Source of the DNA: Streptomyces griseoruber
GTDB taxonomy: Bacteria > Actinomycetota > Actinomycetes > Streptomycetales > Streptomycetaceae
Length of the DNA: 64,000 bases
Assembly: GCF_001514205.1 (NCBI RefSeq)
Contig: NZ_KQ948766.1
Location: 530,277-594,276 of the forward strand
Reading direction: 5' to 3'
The notes below the pieces were generated by a model that saw only the letters and a program-made list of their open reading frames with translations, did no database searches and was not told where the DNA came from. A program made the translations under genes and the position numbers. This document shows, in pieces, positions 43,796 to 52,358 of the stretch (position 1 is the stretch's first letter; the number at the start of each line of letters is the position of its first letter).

Positions 43796-44455
43796 CTACC
43801 GCCTCTGGAGCGGCGGCGGACCCGGAGGCTGGCCCTGGAGGAGTGAGTCCGGCATCCCGCCCGGCCCGCCGCCGAGGGCGGTTTCCACGCACCGTTCGTA
43901 CGAGGGGAGCAGCCCTTGATCGCGTGCCTCGGCAAGCGAGGGGGCCAGGGCGTCCTTCTCCGACAGCATGGGCCTACCGGCCCCGCCGGGCCACGCGATG
44001 CCGAGCGTCGGGTCGAGCGGGTGGATGCCGTGCTCGCGCTCGGGGGCGTAGCCGGTGGAGCAGAAGTAGACCACCGTGGCCTCGTCGGTAAGGGCGGCGA
44101 AGCCGTGGCCGAGCCCTTCCGAGAGGAAGACGGCCCGGTGCGTGCGATCGTCGAGTGGCACCGCCTCCCACTCACCGAAGGTGGTGGAGCCGGTGCGCAG
44201 GTCCACGATCACGTCGAGCACCGCGCCGCGCACACAGGTGACGTACTTCGCCTGCCCCGGCGGGACATCGCTGAAGTGGATGCCCCGGATGACGCCTCGG
44301 TGGGACACCGACTGGTTGGCCTGGGCCAGCGGCAGCCCGCGGCCGGTGGCGGTCTTGAAGCCGCGGCCGCTGAACCACTCGTGGAAGCTCCCCCGGGTGT
44401 CGTGGAACACCCGGGGCTCCTCGATCCAGGCTCCAGGAATGCGCAGTTCCCGCAT
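43796..44455 (-). CDS. rmlC: dTDP-4-dehydrorhamnose 3,5-epimerase
   Basis: 219 aa from ATG 44455, with AAGGAGAAGG upstream; the open frame to 44935 reads into the neighbouring gene. Cupin epimerase motifs: FHDTRGSFHEWF, QANQSVSHRGVIRGIHF with the catalytic His, and GLGHGFAALTDEATVVYFCS. Usual length is about 185-200; the last ~25 residues are a Pro/Gly/Gln-rich extension. Supplies the 3,5-epimerisation leading to L-rhamnose. Confidence 0.92.
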   Translation of the reverse strand: MRELRIPGAWIEEPRVFHDTRGSFHEWFSGRGFKTATGRGLPLAQANQSVSHRGVIRGIHFSDVPPGQAKYVTCVRGAVLDVIVDLRTGSTTFGEWEAVPLDDRTHRAVFLSEGLGHGFAALTDEATVVYFCSTGYAPEREHGIHPLDPTLGIAWPGGAGRPMLSEKDALAPSLAEARDQGLLPSYERCVETALGGGPGGMPDSLLQGQPPGPPPLQRR

Positions 44456-44543
44456 GGCAGTTGCCTTCTCCTTCGCTCGTCCCGCTTCGCTGAGCCCTTC
44501 GACGGGTGGGCGCTCCCGGGCGGTGCACTCGTACGACGGCATG

Positions 44544-45611
44544 TCACAGGACCCGCCCGGCCCGGTTTCCGAAGGTGCCGGATTCCAACCCGGCGACCTC
44601 GGCCGCCAGCGTGAGCTGGCGACGCTGGACGCGCGCGGAGAGGGACGTGACGTAGCGGGCATGGTCGGCGGTGGCGCACCAGAGGAGCTGGGCGAGGACG
44701 AAACGGTCGCGTTCGGGCACCAGAACCAGGTCGGGCCACAGCTCCCCGGGCGCCGTCCCGCGGCGGGTGATCTCGGGGCGCAGTTCCCCTCGCCACCCGG
44801 TGGGAAGGACGAACTCCGGGGTGGTCGCCATGCGTTCGTACCACTCGATGGTGTCCGCGAGGTAGGCGTGGCGGAACTCCTCGTCGTGCTCGCCACCTCG
44901 CAGGCGGCGCAGTGCGGCGTGGGCGCGCCGTGCATCGTCGAAGACGGCGAGCGGGAGGCGGTGGCGCCGCACGGTTCGGTGCCTACGGGTGGAACTGTCG
45001 TCGAGAAGGGTCGCGGTGTGCGCGTGGACCGTCGTGAAACGCAGGCCGAGATCGGCCATCCGCAGCCACAGGTCCCAGTCCTCGAGCCCGTCGCCCGCGC
45101 GCCAGCCGCCCGCCTCCTCGGCGAGCGGGCGGCGGTGAGCGACGCGTGAGGGCTCGAACATCGGTCCCAGCAACTGGATCTCGGGGTGCCAGACCACTTC
45201 GAGGAGGTCGGAGCGTGAGGTGACCTCGCCGGTGGCGGTCCGGCGCTCGCAGCCGGTCGCGACGAGGTCCGCCCCGGCCTCGAAGGCGCCGAGCAGTACC
45301 CGCAGATGGTCCGCGCGCCACTCGTCGTCGTGGTCGATGTACGCGGCGAACTCCCCGCGCGCCTCGGCGAGTCCGATCATGCGAGGGCCGCTCGGATGAC
45401 CGTGTCGGGGAGCGCGGACGAACCGGATGCGCGGTTCCTCCGCGGCTGCCGCGCGTACCCACTCGTCCGTGTCGTCGGTGCTGCCGTCGGAGATGACGAG
45501 CAGCTCCCAGCCGGGGAAGGACTGCGCGCGGACGGAGTCCAGTGTGCGGGTGATCGCGCGTGAGCGGTTGTACGTGGGACAGATGACGGAGAAGCAGGGG
45601 GCGGGCGTCAT
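44544..45611 (-). CDS. family 2 glycosyltransferase
   Basis: 355 aa from ATG 45611, overlapping the LanKC stop by 4 bp (ATGA). GT-A fold: FSVICPTYNRSRAITRTLDS, VISDGSTDDTDEW and the DxD-like YIDHDDEW. The C-terminal ~110 residues are specific (ERDRFVLAQLLWCATADHARY). No membrane helices, so it acts in the cytosol on a soluble acceptor. With rmlCABD immediately downstream, a rhamnosyltransferase acting on the modified peptide is the simplest reading. Confidence 0.85.
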   Translation of the reverse strand: MTPAPCFSVICPTYNRSRAITRTLDSVRAQSFPGWELLVISDGSTDDTDEWVRAAAAEEPRIRFVRAPRHGHPSGPRMIGLAEARGEFAAYIDHDDEWRADHLRVLLGAFEAGADLVATGCERRTATGEVTSRSDLLEVVWHPEIQLLGPMFEPSRVAHRRPLAEEAGGWRAGDGLEDWDLWLRMADLGLRFTTVHAHTATLLDDSSTRRHRTVRRHRLPLAVFDDARRAHAALRRLRGGEHDEEFRHAYLADTIEWYERMATTPEFVLPTGWRGELRPEITRRGTAPGELWPDLVLVPERDRFVLAQLLWCATADHARYVTSLSARVQRRQLTLAAEVAGLESGTFGNRAGRVL

Positions 45612-48304
45612 GCGGGTCCGCCCTTTCCTGCGGTTGGGCTCCCCTGGCCGGTGAACCGGCTTCCCCGGCCGGTGAGGAACGGCAGCCCCGTGTCCTTGCC
45701 GGTGAGGACGGTGTCGACGGCGAGCAGGACTCCAGCGGTACCGGTGGCGAGGTCTGTGGAGAGGCGCAGACACTGGTCGCCGAGGAAGGCGGGGGCCCCG
45801 GCGTGCGGGACGGCGTGGAGGCCGAGAGCGGCGAGGTGCGCGGGCGGGGAGGCAGGCGCGGTGGCCCCGGGCTCGCCGGGCCCGTCCGCCGGCCGCAGCC
45901 TGTGCTGCGCCAGCATCGCCCCCGCCCGCCCGGTGAACACTCCGGCGTGGCTGAAGAAGGGTGCGGCGAGCCGCTCGCCCAGCGTCGCGCGTGCCAGGCC
46001 GAGTTCGGCGTCCGCTGTGTGTTCGAGCACCGCGTCGACGGCGAGCGCCATCCCCGCGCCGCCGCTGATCACCGGCACGGACCAGGCGGCGTACGGCGCC
46101 CTGGCCTCCGCGTCGGCTGCCCAGCCGCTCTCGGCGAGGTCGGCGCGAAGCGCCTCGACGGCCTGGTCGAGGTACTTCGGCTCGTCGGTGTGCTCGAAGA
46201 GGCGTCGCAGGAACAGCGCCTGCCCCGAACCGCCGTGGAGCAGGCCGGGGCGGCGCCTGCCGCCCCGGGCGGGTCCGGTGATGCGGTCGGCCAGGCGCGC
46301 GGCGTGTTCGATCCGGTCGGGCTCGCTGTACTTCTCCCCGAAGTGCAGGAGGGTGAGCGCGATCCCGGCTCTGCCGCTGAAGAGACTGTCGTCGAGGTCG
46401 GCGTCGACGGCGGTCCAGCGGGCGGCGGCGCGCTCCAGAAGTTCCCTTGCGGGCGCGCGGAGGCCGAGCTCGTCGAGGGCGAAGGCGATTCCGCACAGGC
46501 CGTCGTAGAAGCCGGGTGCGTCGACGCGCTCGCACGCGGCGACAAGCCAGTCGAGGTGCTCTTCGGGCACCTCGACGCCGGCCTGGGAGAGCGCCCAGAC
46601 CACGCCCGCGGCGCCGAACGCGAGGTTCGCGCCACCGCCCTGGCCGTGGAACTGCTCGATGTCACCGGGGTAGAGCCGGTCGGCGCGCCCGGGTGTCGCG
46701 GCGGCGAGGATGCCGTCGGCGAGGCGCCGCCGCAGCTCGGGCCAGCCTTCGGCGTCGGGACCTGCCGCAGGCCAGGAGGGTGCGGGAGCAGAGATGCCGG
46801 CGGCGGAGGCGGGCGCGGCCGAACCGGGGGAAACGTCCGTTTCGGCGGGCCCGGCCCCGCCCGGAGGCACAGTGCCCTCATGGGAGGCGGACCCGGCCGG
46901 CGGCGCCAGATCGTCCCGTACCCGCCCGGCGAAATCCTCCGGTACGGGGAAGACGCGAGTGATCAACGCGAGGAACTGCTCGGCCTTGTCCGCCGACCAC
47001 GGCAGTGCCTGGGTGAGCGGCAGGAAGACGCCGAGGCGCAGGCAGCCCATGGCGTACCGGTCGACGTCCACTCCGGTGTACCCGACCGGGGCCTGGTAGC
47101 CGGGCGCCGCCATGGCCTGGGGGGCGGCGGCCACCGCCTCGCTGCTCGCCTCCAAGTCGATGAAGACGACGCCGCCGTCCGGGCGCAGGAGCACGTTGTT
47201 GGGGTGGAGGTCGCCGAAGACGACACCGCGCGCGTGCAGTTCGCGGACTCCGCGCTCGATCCTGTCGAGGGTGTCCAGTGCCCAGCGGGCGTAGGCGGCG
47301 AAGTCCTCCGGCGTGGCGGGTTCGGCTGCGAGGAGCGGGTTGCGCTCCTGCATCTCCTGGCCGAGCGCCTTGCCCTCGACGTACTCGCGGGCGAGGTAGT
47401 AGTGCTCGTGGCCCTTGCGGAACTCGGCGTGCGCGGGCATGCAGTCGAGCCCGGCGAGCCGCCGGAGCGCCCAGTGCTCGTTGCGCAGGCGGGCCACGGC
47501 GTCGGCGCCCTCGGCGTCGAGACCGGCGAGCGGACGGGCCTCCTTGAGCAGAACGGTGGCGCCGGTACGGGTGTCGGTGGCGAGGTAGACGCCGCCGCCG
47601 TTGGAGAAGTGCAGGGCCTTGACCGGGCGGTACGGAAAGTCGGTGAGTGTTCCGCTGTTGCGCTCCGCGAGCGCTTCCCTAAGGCACTCGGGCAGGGTCA
47701 CCCAGGCGGGTGGGCGGAAGCCGGGGCCACGCACATCGGGCACCCAGTTGCCGGACGGGTCCTTGACGCAGTGGACGAGTTCGCCGGACGCGTCGCGCGC
47801 GAGATGCGCCACGAAGCCGCCGTAGCGCACGTAGAGAGGTCCTGAGCGCCAGCGCAGGTCACTCAGTATGTACGGTCCTGTCTCACCGGTGAGAAGGGCG
47901 TCGAGCGCGTCGAGGAGCCGCGCGAGCATCTCTTCGTCGAGTGGGTAGAGCGTGACGAACTTGCCGCTGCTGCCCCGGTCGCCGTACTTGCTGTTGCGGC
48001 GCACGAGCACGGCGGCGCTGCGGATGAACTTGAAGTACACGCCGTGCTCGAGGCAGTAGTCGCGCACGAGGCGGCTGATCCGTTCGGCGTTCTCCGGGGT
48101 GGCCGTCACATGGATCTTCCAGCCCTGCTCGGGAAGCTCGACACCTGGCGGGCGGAAGATCACCCAGTCCTCGTTGGCGCTGCGGGTCCAGCCCTCGGGG
48201 GGCGGGGTGCGCGCGGCGGGGAAGTCGTCCTCGGCACCGGCGGGGGCCTGCACGTCGTAGAAGACCTCGCCGGGCCGGCAGAAGGTCAGGTACCGGAAGT
48301 CCAT
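45608..48304 (-). CDS. class III lanthipeptide synthetase LanKC
   Basis: 898 aa, typical length. N-terminal lyase-like region beginning MDFRYLTFCRPGEVFYD, a protein-kinase domain with VVFGDLHPNNVLLRPDGGVVFIDLE (catalytic and metal-binding loops, residues ~360-390), a Pro/Ala/Ser linker (~500-540) and a LanC-like cyclase domain with GFYDGLCGIAFALDE, PGLLHGGSGQALFLR and VISGGAGMALA. The Cys/Cys/His zinc ligands of class I/II/IV cyclases are absent, which defines class III. It phosphorylates Ser/Thr, eliminates phosphate to give Dha/Dhb and may cyclise. The precursors here have no Cys, so only dehydration, or labionin-like C-C chemistry without Cys, is possible. Confidence 0.93.
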   Translation of the reverse strand: MDFRYLTFCRPGEVFYDVQAPAGAEDDFPAARTPPPEGWTRSANEDWVIFRPPGVELPEQGWKIHVTATPENAERISRLVRDYCLEHGVYFKFIRSAAVLVRRNSKYGDRGSSGKFVTLYPLDEEMLARLLDALDALLTGETGPYILSDLRWRSGPLYVRYGGFVAHLARDASGELVHCVKDPSGNWVPDVRGPGFRPPAWVTLPECLREALAERNSGTLTDFPYRPVKALHFSNGGGVYLATDTRTGATVLLKEARPLAGLDAEGADAVARLRNEHWALRRLAGLDCMPAHAEFRKGHEHYYLAREYVEGKALGQEMQERNPLLAAEPATPEDFAAYARWALDTLDRIERGVRELHARGVVFGDLHPNNVLLRPDGGVVFIDLEASSEAVAAAPQAMAAPGYQAPVGYTGVDVDRYAMGCLRLGVFLPLTQALPWSADKAEQFLALITRVFPVPEDFAGRVRDDLAPPAGSASHEGTVPPGGAGPAETDVSPGSAAPASAAGISAPAPSWPAAGPDAEGWPELRRRLADGILAAATPGRADRLYPGDIEQFHGQGGGANLAFGAAGVVWALSQAGVEVPEEHLDWLVAACERVDAPGFYDGLCGIAFALDELGLRAPARELLERAAARWTAVDADLDDSLFSGRAGIALTLLHFGEKYSEPDRIEHAARLADRITGPARGGRRRPGLLHGGSGQALFLRRLFEHTDEPKYLDQAVEALRADLAESGWAADAEARAPYAAWSVPVISGGAGMALAVDAVLEHTADAELGLARATLGERLAAPFFSHAGVFTGRAGAMLAQHRLRPADGPGEPGATAPASPPAHLAALGLHAVPHAGAPAFLGDQCLRLSTDLATGTAGVLLAVDTVLTGKDTGLPFLTGRGSRFTGQGSPTAGKGGPA

Positions 48305-48320
48305 AAGGGTCTCCTAGCGG

Positions 48321-48344
48321 CCGCCCCGGCCACGGCCGGGGCGG
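48321..48344 (-). terminator. intercistronic hairpin between the M50 gene and LanKC
   Basis: CCGCCCCGGCC (48321-48331) and GGCCGGGGCGG (48334-48344) are fully complementary; with a realistic loop the stem is ~10 bp. Probably an attenuator or RNA-processing site within the long operon. Confidence 0.45.
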
Positions 48345-48377
48345 AGTTGTCACTCGATCGACTGGGGCGGGGCCCCG

Positions 48378-50021
48378 TTACCAGCGGAAGGCCGGCAGCA
48401 CGTACTTGGTGAAGATCCACTGCCCGGCGGGCATCCTTCCCCCGTCCACGACGGCCCCGCCCAGGTCGGACTCGGGGCTCTTCGTGAGCCGCAGCAGGTA
48501 CCCGTCGGCGGGGGTCGGCAGCATGTCGGCCCGCACCGGCAGGAAGGCGGAGAGCGGAGCCGTCGTCGCGGTGGCCCGGTCATCGGCGATCACACCGCGC
48601 CCGGTCTCGCTCTTCGCGGCCACGCCCACGCGGTAGAGCCGTACCTCCGCACCCTTTTCGATCACTAGACGGTCGGCGGACGGCGGAAGCAGGAGTTCGA
48701 CCTTCCCTCCGTCCCGTACGGCATACCCCGCGCTCACCGTGTACGGGACGTCGACGAGCGCGAGCCCGGCGGTGAGCGCCCCGGTGAGCAGGACGGCGAC
48801 GGCGCCGATACGGGCCGCGCCCGCGCCCCCGGCACGCGCTTCCCGTACGACCCGCGCGAATCCGCGGACGAGGTGGTAGCCGAGAAAGCCGACCCCGCAC
48901 AGCATGAGCCAGGCGCCGACGACGCCGACCCGCTGGAGGGTGTCGCCCCACAGGCCGACGGCCGTGGCGATCATGTAGAGCGGGAAGACCATGGACGCGA
49001 GGCCGAACGGCACGGCCCAGCGGCCGAGTTCGGGCAGCTCGCGGCTGTGGCGACCGCCGAAGAGCACACCGGCGACCGCGCGGCGCGCGTCGGTCAGGGC
49101 CCGGTCCCGCAGGTGCGGGACGTCGAGGTGGCTCATCAACGCGATGTAGCCGTCGAGTTTGACGAACGGCATCAGGTTGAGCAGGCCCGCGATGTACGTG
49201 ACGAAGGCGAAGACGAGCAGCCCGTCCCGTGCCGCGCCGGAGAAGAAGAGCGAGGCCACGGCAGCGCCCCCGGCGATGACCACCTGCGTGGCGATCCCGG
49301 CGAGGGCCACCGCGACCCGCTGGCCCTTGCGCGGCAGCCGCCACCCGTCGGTGACGTCGCAGAAGAAGGCGGGCGACAGGTAGAAGAGCATCACCCCCAT
49401 CCGGCCGGGGCGTCCTCCGTGATGGGTGAGGACGGCGCCGTGCCCGAACTCGTGCACGGCGGTCGTGGCCAGGACGCCCGCGAAGACGGCCAGGTACGTG
49501 CCGAGCCCGAGCGGCTGTCCCAGGACGGCACCGACCCGAGCCGACTGTGCCGCGAGCACGAGCAGCCCGGTCAGCGTGAGTACGACGGCGGCCACCGTTG
49601 CGGCCCGCCCCGTCAGCGCCCGTACGAGCGGTGAGATCCGGCGCAGCATGCGCTCGGGCCGTACGAGCGTGAACTGGAGCGTCATGGGCGGGACGAACTT
49701 GAAGCGGCGGGCGCTCCTGCGGACGGCCTCCCCGTTGTCGAGCAGTCTCCCGGCGGCGAGCTTCTCCACAGCCCCCGCGACCGCGTCGACCGTCCACGGT
49801 GCCCCGAGGATCTCCGCGAGCAGCGCGTGGTCGCGGGTCCCGTTCAGGGCCAGGGCGAGGCGCGCCAGGTCCGGCTGGACCCGGAAGTAGCGGGCCTGGC
49901 CCTGCTGGATCAGCCACGGCGCCCCCTCCTCGGCCGGTTCGTGCACCGACACGTCCGCGGCGAGCCGGGGACGGGCCAGGAGCTCGGGGGGTACGGGGGG
50001 CGTCTCGGTCTTGGAGGACAT
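48378..50021 (-). CDS. M50 intramembrane metalloprotease of the RiPP cluster (daptide MpaP-type)
   Basis: 547 aa from ATG 50021. Residues 1-~110 look like a PqqD/RRE-type winged helix (LLARPRLAADVSVHEP... YFRVQPDLARLALAL). Next are several membrane helices with the zinc site HEFGH (residues 190-194) and the second metal motif NLMPFVKLDGY, and a C-terminal beta-rich part. Site-2-type proteases of this kind accompany daptide clusters and are thought to remove the leader. The RRE-like N-terminus would let it bind the LLELGMQELEAM leader directly. Confidence 0.88.
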   Translation of the reverse strand: MSSKTETPPVPPELLARPRLAADVSVHEPAEEGAPWLIQQGQARYFRVQPDLARLALALNGTRDHALLAEILGAPWTVDAVAGAVEKLAAGRLLDNGEAVRRSARRFKFVPPMTLQFTLVRPERMLRRISPLVRALTGRAATVAAVVLTLTGLLVLAAQSARVGAVLGQPLGLGTYLAVFAGVLATTAVHEFGHGAVLTHHGGRPGRMGVMLFYLSPAFFCDVTDGWRLPRKGQRVAVALAGIATQVVIAGGAAVASLFFSGAARDGLLVFAFVTYIAGLLNLMPFVKLDGYIALMSHLDVPHLRDRALTDARRAVAGVLFGGRHSRELPELGRWAVPFGLASMVFPLYMIATAVGLWGDTLQRVGVVGAWLMLCGVGFLGYHLVRGFARVVREARAGGAGAARIGAVAVLLTGALTAGLALVDVPYTVSAGYAVRDGGKVELLLPPSADRLVIEKGAEVRLYRVGVAAKSETGRGVIADDRATATTAPLSAFLPVRADMLPTPADGYLLRLTKSPESDLGGAVVDGGRMPAGQWIFTKYVLPAFRW

Positions 50022-50035
50022 GCGGTCTGCCTGCC

Positions 50036-50776
50036 TTACGTGAGGTCGCGGACGCGGAGGAGCCGGTATGCGGCGCAGCCGGCGGCGGCGAGCCAGCCCG
50101 CGATGACCAGGAGGGCGGTCTGCGGGGACAGCAGTGTGTGGCCCACGTCCCGGTAGACCGAGCTCAGCGCGATCGTGAACAGATAGCTCGCGGCCTTCGG
50201 GGCGAGCCGCTGGAGGCCGGGGTCCACCAGCAGGGTCAGCGCCATGACCGTGACGACCGAGGCGATCTGATGGCGGATGATCCAGCCGATGAAGACGCCC
50301 CAGGGAGCGGCCAGGACGTTGCATGCGAAGAGGCCCACCGCGATCAGGGTCGTCTCCTTCGTCCAGGCGAAGTCCCGTCCGTAGACGGTGAGTACGCCCC
50401 ATGCGGAGAGCACCGAGAAGACCACCGCGACCACTCCGGACAGCGCACCCATGAGCGCGCCGACGGCGAGCTTGGCGCCGAACAGGCGCGCGCGTCCCAT
50501 CACGAGGACGGAGCGGCTGATCGAGCCCGAGCCGTACTCGCGCGTGACGACGATGGCGCCGTACAGAGAAGCGAAGAGGAAGGTCATCATCCAGGCGCGC
50601 ACGACGTCGTCGGTCACGGCGGCGAGATCGCCGCTGCCCTGGTCGAGCGCCTTGTCGCCCTCGGAGCCGTAGCCGAAGCTCGTCATGAGCGACATGTACG
50701 TGCCGCAGACGAGGAGGACGATCCACGCCTTGCCGCTCCATGCCTTGAGCCATTCACCGCGCAGTGCGTCAGTCAC
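50036..50776 (-). CDS. ABC transporter permease
   Basis: 246 aa, six membrane helices of the ABC-2 type (SYLMTSFGYGSE region, VLVMGRARLFGAKLAVGALMG, ALTLLVDPGLQ). Overlaps the ATPase gene by 8 bp. Exporter or self-immunity partner for the peptide product, in the membrane. Confidence 0.88.
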   Translation of the reverse strand: MTDALRGEWLKAWSGKAWIVLLVCGTYMSLMTSFGYGSEGDKALDQGSGDLAAVTDDVVRAWMMTFLFASLYGAIVVTREYGSGSISRSVLVMGRARLFGAKLAVGALMGALSGVVAVVFSVLSAWGVLTVYGRDFAWTKETTLIAVGLFACNVLAAPWGVFIGWIIRHQIASVVTVMALTLLVDPGLQRLAPKAASYLFTIALSSVYRDVGHTLLSPQTALLVIAGWLAAAGCAAYRLLRVRDLT

Positions 50777-51503
50777 GGGAACCGCCCGGAGCGCTCGCGC
50801 CCGCCAGTTCGAAGAACCGGTCCTCCAGGCGGTCGGCGCCGTCGGTGGTGAGCCGTGCCAGCGGGCCCGAGTATCGCAGGGTGCGCTGGAGGATGACGAC
50901 GTCGTCGACGGTCTGCTCGACCTCGGCGAGCAGGTGGCTGGAGAGCAGGACGGTCCTTCCTTCCGCCGCGAGGGTGCGCAGCAGTTCGCGCAGCCAGCGG
51001 ATGCCGTCCGGGTCGAGACCGTTCACCGGCTCGTCGAGGACCAGGAGTTCGGGGTCGGGGAGCAGCGCGGTGGCGAGCGCGAGCCGCTGCCGCATGCCGG
51101 TGGAGTAGCCCTTGACCTTGCGGTCCGCGCTGTCGGTGAGGCCGACCTGGTCGAGCACCGCTTCGACGCGGCTGTCGGGCAGGCCGAGGCTTCGCGCCCA
51201 GATCCGCAGGTCGCGGCGGCCCGTCGTGCCCGGGGTCGGGCCGATCGTGTCCATGCTGACCCCGATCCGTCGGGGGGCGTCCGGCAGGTCCTGGTACGCG
51301 TGCCCGAAGAGGTTCGCGTGTCCGGCCGTCGGCTGGACCAGGCCGAGGAGGACACGCAGTGCGGTGCTCTTGCCCGCGCCGTTGCGGCCAAGGAGCCCCA
51401 CGATCCGGCCGGGCCGGACGGCGAAGGTGAGGTCCTCCACGGCGGTGACGCCGCCGAACTTCTTGGTCACACAGTGGAACTCGATGACGGGCGCCTCACT
51501 CAC
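50769..51503 (-). CDS. ABC transporter ATP-binding protein
   Basis: 244 aa. Walker A GRNGAGKST, signature YSTGMRQRLALA, Walker B LLVLDEPVNGLDP, and a switch His in LLSSHLLAE. Forms the transporter with the downstream permease. Overlaps the small membrane protein gene 51496-51690 by 8 bp. Confidence 0.93.
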   Translation of the reverse strand: MSEAPVIEFHCVTKKFGGVTAVEDLTFAVRPGRIVGLLGRNGAGKSTALRVLLGLVQPTAGHANLFGHAYQDLPDAPRRIGVSMDTIGPTPGTTGRRDLRIWARSLGLPDSRVEAVLDQVGLTDSADRKVKGYSTGMRQRLALATALLPDPELLVLDEPVNGLDPDGIRWLRELLRTLAAEGRTVLLSSHLLAEVEQTVDDVVILQRTLRYSGPLARLTTDGADRLEDRFFELAGASAPGGSRD

Positions 51504-51690
51504 GGTTGCTCCTGACCACCGAGGCCCCGAGCACGGCCGCCGCCCCGGCGATGGCGCAGACCAGCACGACGACGACTCCGACGCGCACCGCCCCCGACAG
51601 TTCGAACGCGGTCGACACGGCGGCCAGCGCGATCAGCGCGCAGAGACCGGCGACGGACAGGGCGATGCCCGCGGTGCTCCTGCGGTTCAT
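51496..51690 (-). CDS. small two-helix membrane protein of the RiPP cluster
   Basis: 64 aa from ATG 51690. Basic start (MNRRSTAG), two membrane helices (IALSVAGLCALIALAAVS and VGVVVVLVCAIAGAAAVLGA) and a short basic end. Placed between the precursors and the ABC exporter and overlapping the latter, it may be an exporter accessory or immunity peptide. Confidence 0.65.
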   Translation of the reverse strand: MNRRSTAGIALSVAGLCALIALAAVSTAFELSGAVRVGVVVVLVCAIAGAAAVLGASVVRSNRE

Positions 51691-51730
51691 GTTCTTCCTC
51701 CACCTCGTGGTGCTAGGTTCTGACGGACTG

Positions 51731-51777
51731 GCCCGGTGCCGTGGTGGCGGATGATGGCCGTCGCCACGGCACCGGGC
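51731..51777 (-). terminator. 14-bp stem-loop directly downstream of the precursor genes
   Basis: GCCCGGTGCCGTGG (51731-51744) and CCACGGCACCGGGC (51764-51777) pair perfectly with a 19-base loop, 18 bp after the stop of precursor 1. A partial terminator here would raise precursor mRNA over the genes that follow. Confidence 0.8.
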
Positions 51778-51794
51778 TCAGTTACCGCTCGTCA

Positions 51795-51959
51795 TCAGGT
51801 GGCGATGCTGACGGCCACGCTGACCGCGGCGCTCGCCGAGGCCACGCCGCTGATCGCGACGCCGACCGAGAACCCGGTCCAGAAACCCGGGGCCTCCATG
51901 GCCTCCAGCTCCTGCATACCCAGCTCGAGCAGCGGAGCGATCTCCTTGGTCTGCTCCAT
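51795..51959 (-). CDS. RiPP precursor 1 (daptide-type, Cys-free)
   Basis: 54 aa from ATG 51959, with GAGGAGGT upstream. Leader residues 1-25 contain LLELGMQELEAM (10-21) followed by APG. The core after about residue 25 has FWT, then Gly/Val/Ala/Ser-rich sequence with Ser31, 37, 41, 43, 47, 51 and Thr28, and ends in the C-terminal Thr54. There is no Cys. A C-terminal Thr is the site changed to an aminopropane unit in daptides; the core serines are potential LanKC substrates. Confidence 0.9.
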   Translation of the reverse strand: MEQTKEIAPLLELGMQELEAMEAPGFWTGFSVGVAISGVASASAAVSVAVSIAT

Positions 51960-52112
51960 GTGTCACACCTCCTCTCGTCGTGAGTCGATCATGTACACGT
52001 GCGGTGGGGCACTCCGTGTGGGTGCCCGCCCGTCACGGGCTCGGGTGAAACCGCTCGGCGCGGGCCAGGGGGCTTCGGTGAGGCTCCCCGACGTACGCGG
52101 CCTGACGCCGGC

Positions 52113-52280
52113 TCAGGTGAGCAGCGAGACCGAGGCGGCGGCGCTGCCGTAGGCGGCGGAGGCGCTGACGACCACGCCGGCGCTGACGCCGATGGCGGTC
52201 CACCAGCCCGGCGCGTCCATGGCCTCCAGCTCCTGCATACCGAGTTCCAGCAGCGGCTTGGGAGTCTCCGTGCCCTGCAT
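52113..52280 (-). CDS. RiPP precursor 2 (daptide-type, Cys-free)
   Basis: 55 aa from ATG 52280, with AAGGAGGGG upstream. It shares the leader block LLELGMQELEAM at the same positions (10-21) and APGWWT, then diverges. The core contains Ser33, 39, 41, 46, 50, 52 and Tyr44, has no Cys, and ends SLLT with C-terminal Thr55. The very conserved leader and diverged core are the mark of paired RiPP precursors sharing one enzyme set. Confidence 0.9.
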   Translation of the reverse strand: MQGTETPKPLLELGMQELEAMDAPGWWTAIGVSAGVVVSASAAYGSAAASVSLLT

Positions 52281-52358
52281 GTCCCCTCCTTCTTCAACAA
52301 CGGAATTGTTCATTTCCCCCCGCTTCGGCTCCCTTGGGGGCGAGCCGTAGTGGAAGTC

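Noticed and set aside
45803..47845. 680-aa plus-strand frame
   Set aside because: Antisense of LanKC; Gly/Arg/Val-rich with no domains.
51795..52280. Precursors read as ordinary class III lanthipeptides or linaridins
   Set aside because: Both lack cysteine, and the adjacent dehydrogenase, aminotransferase and methyltransferase plus C-terminal Thr point to the daptide class instead.
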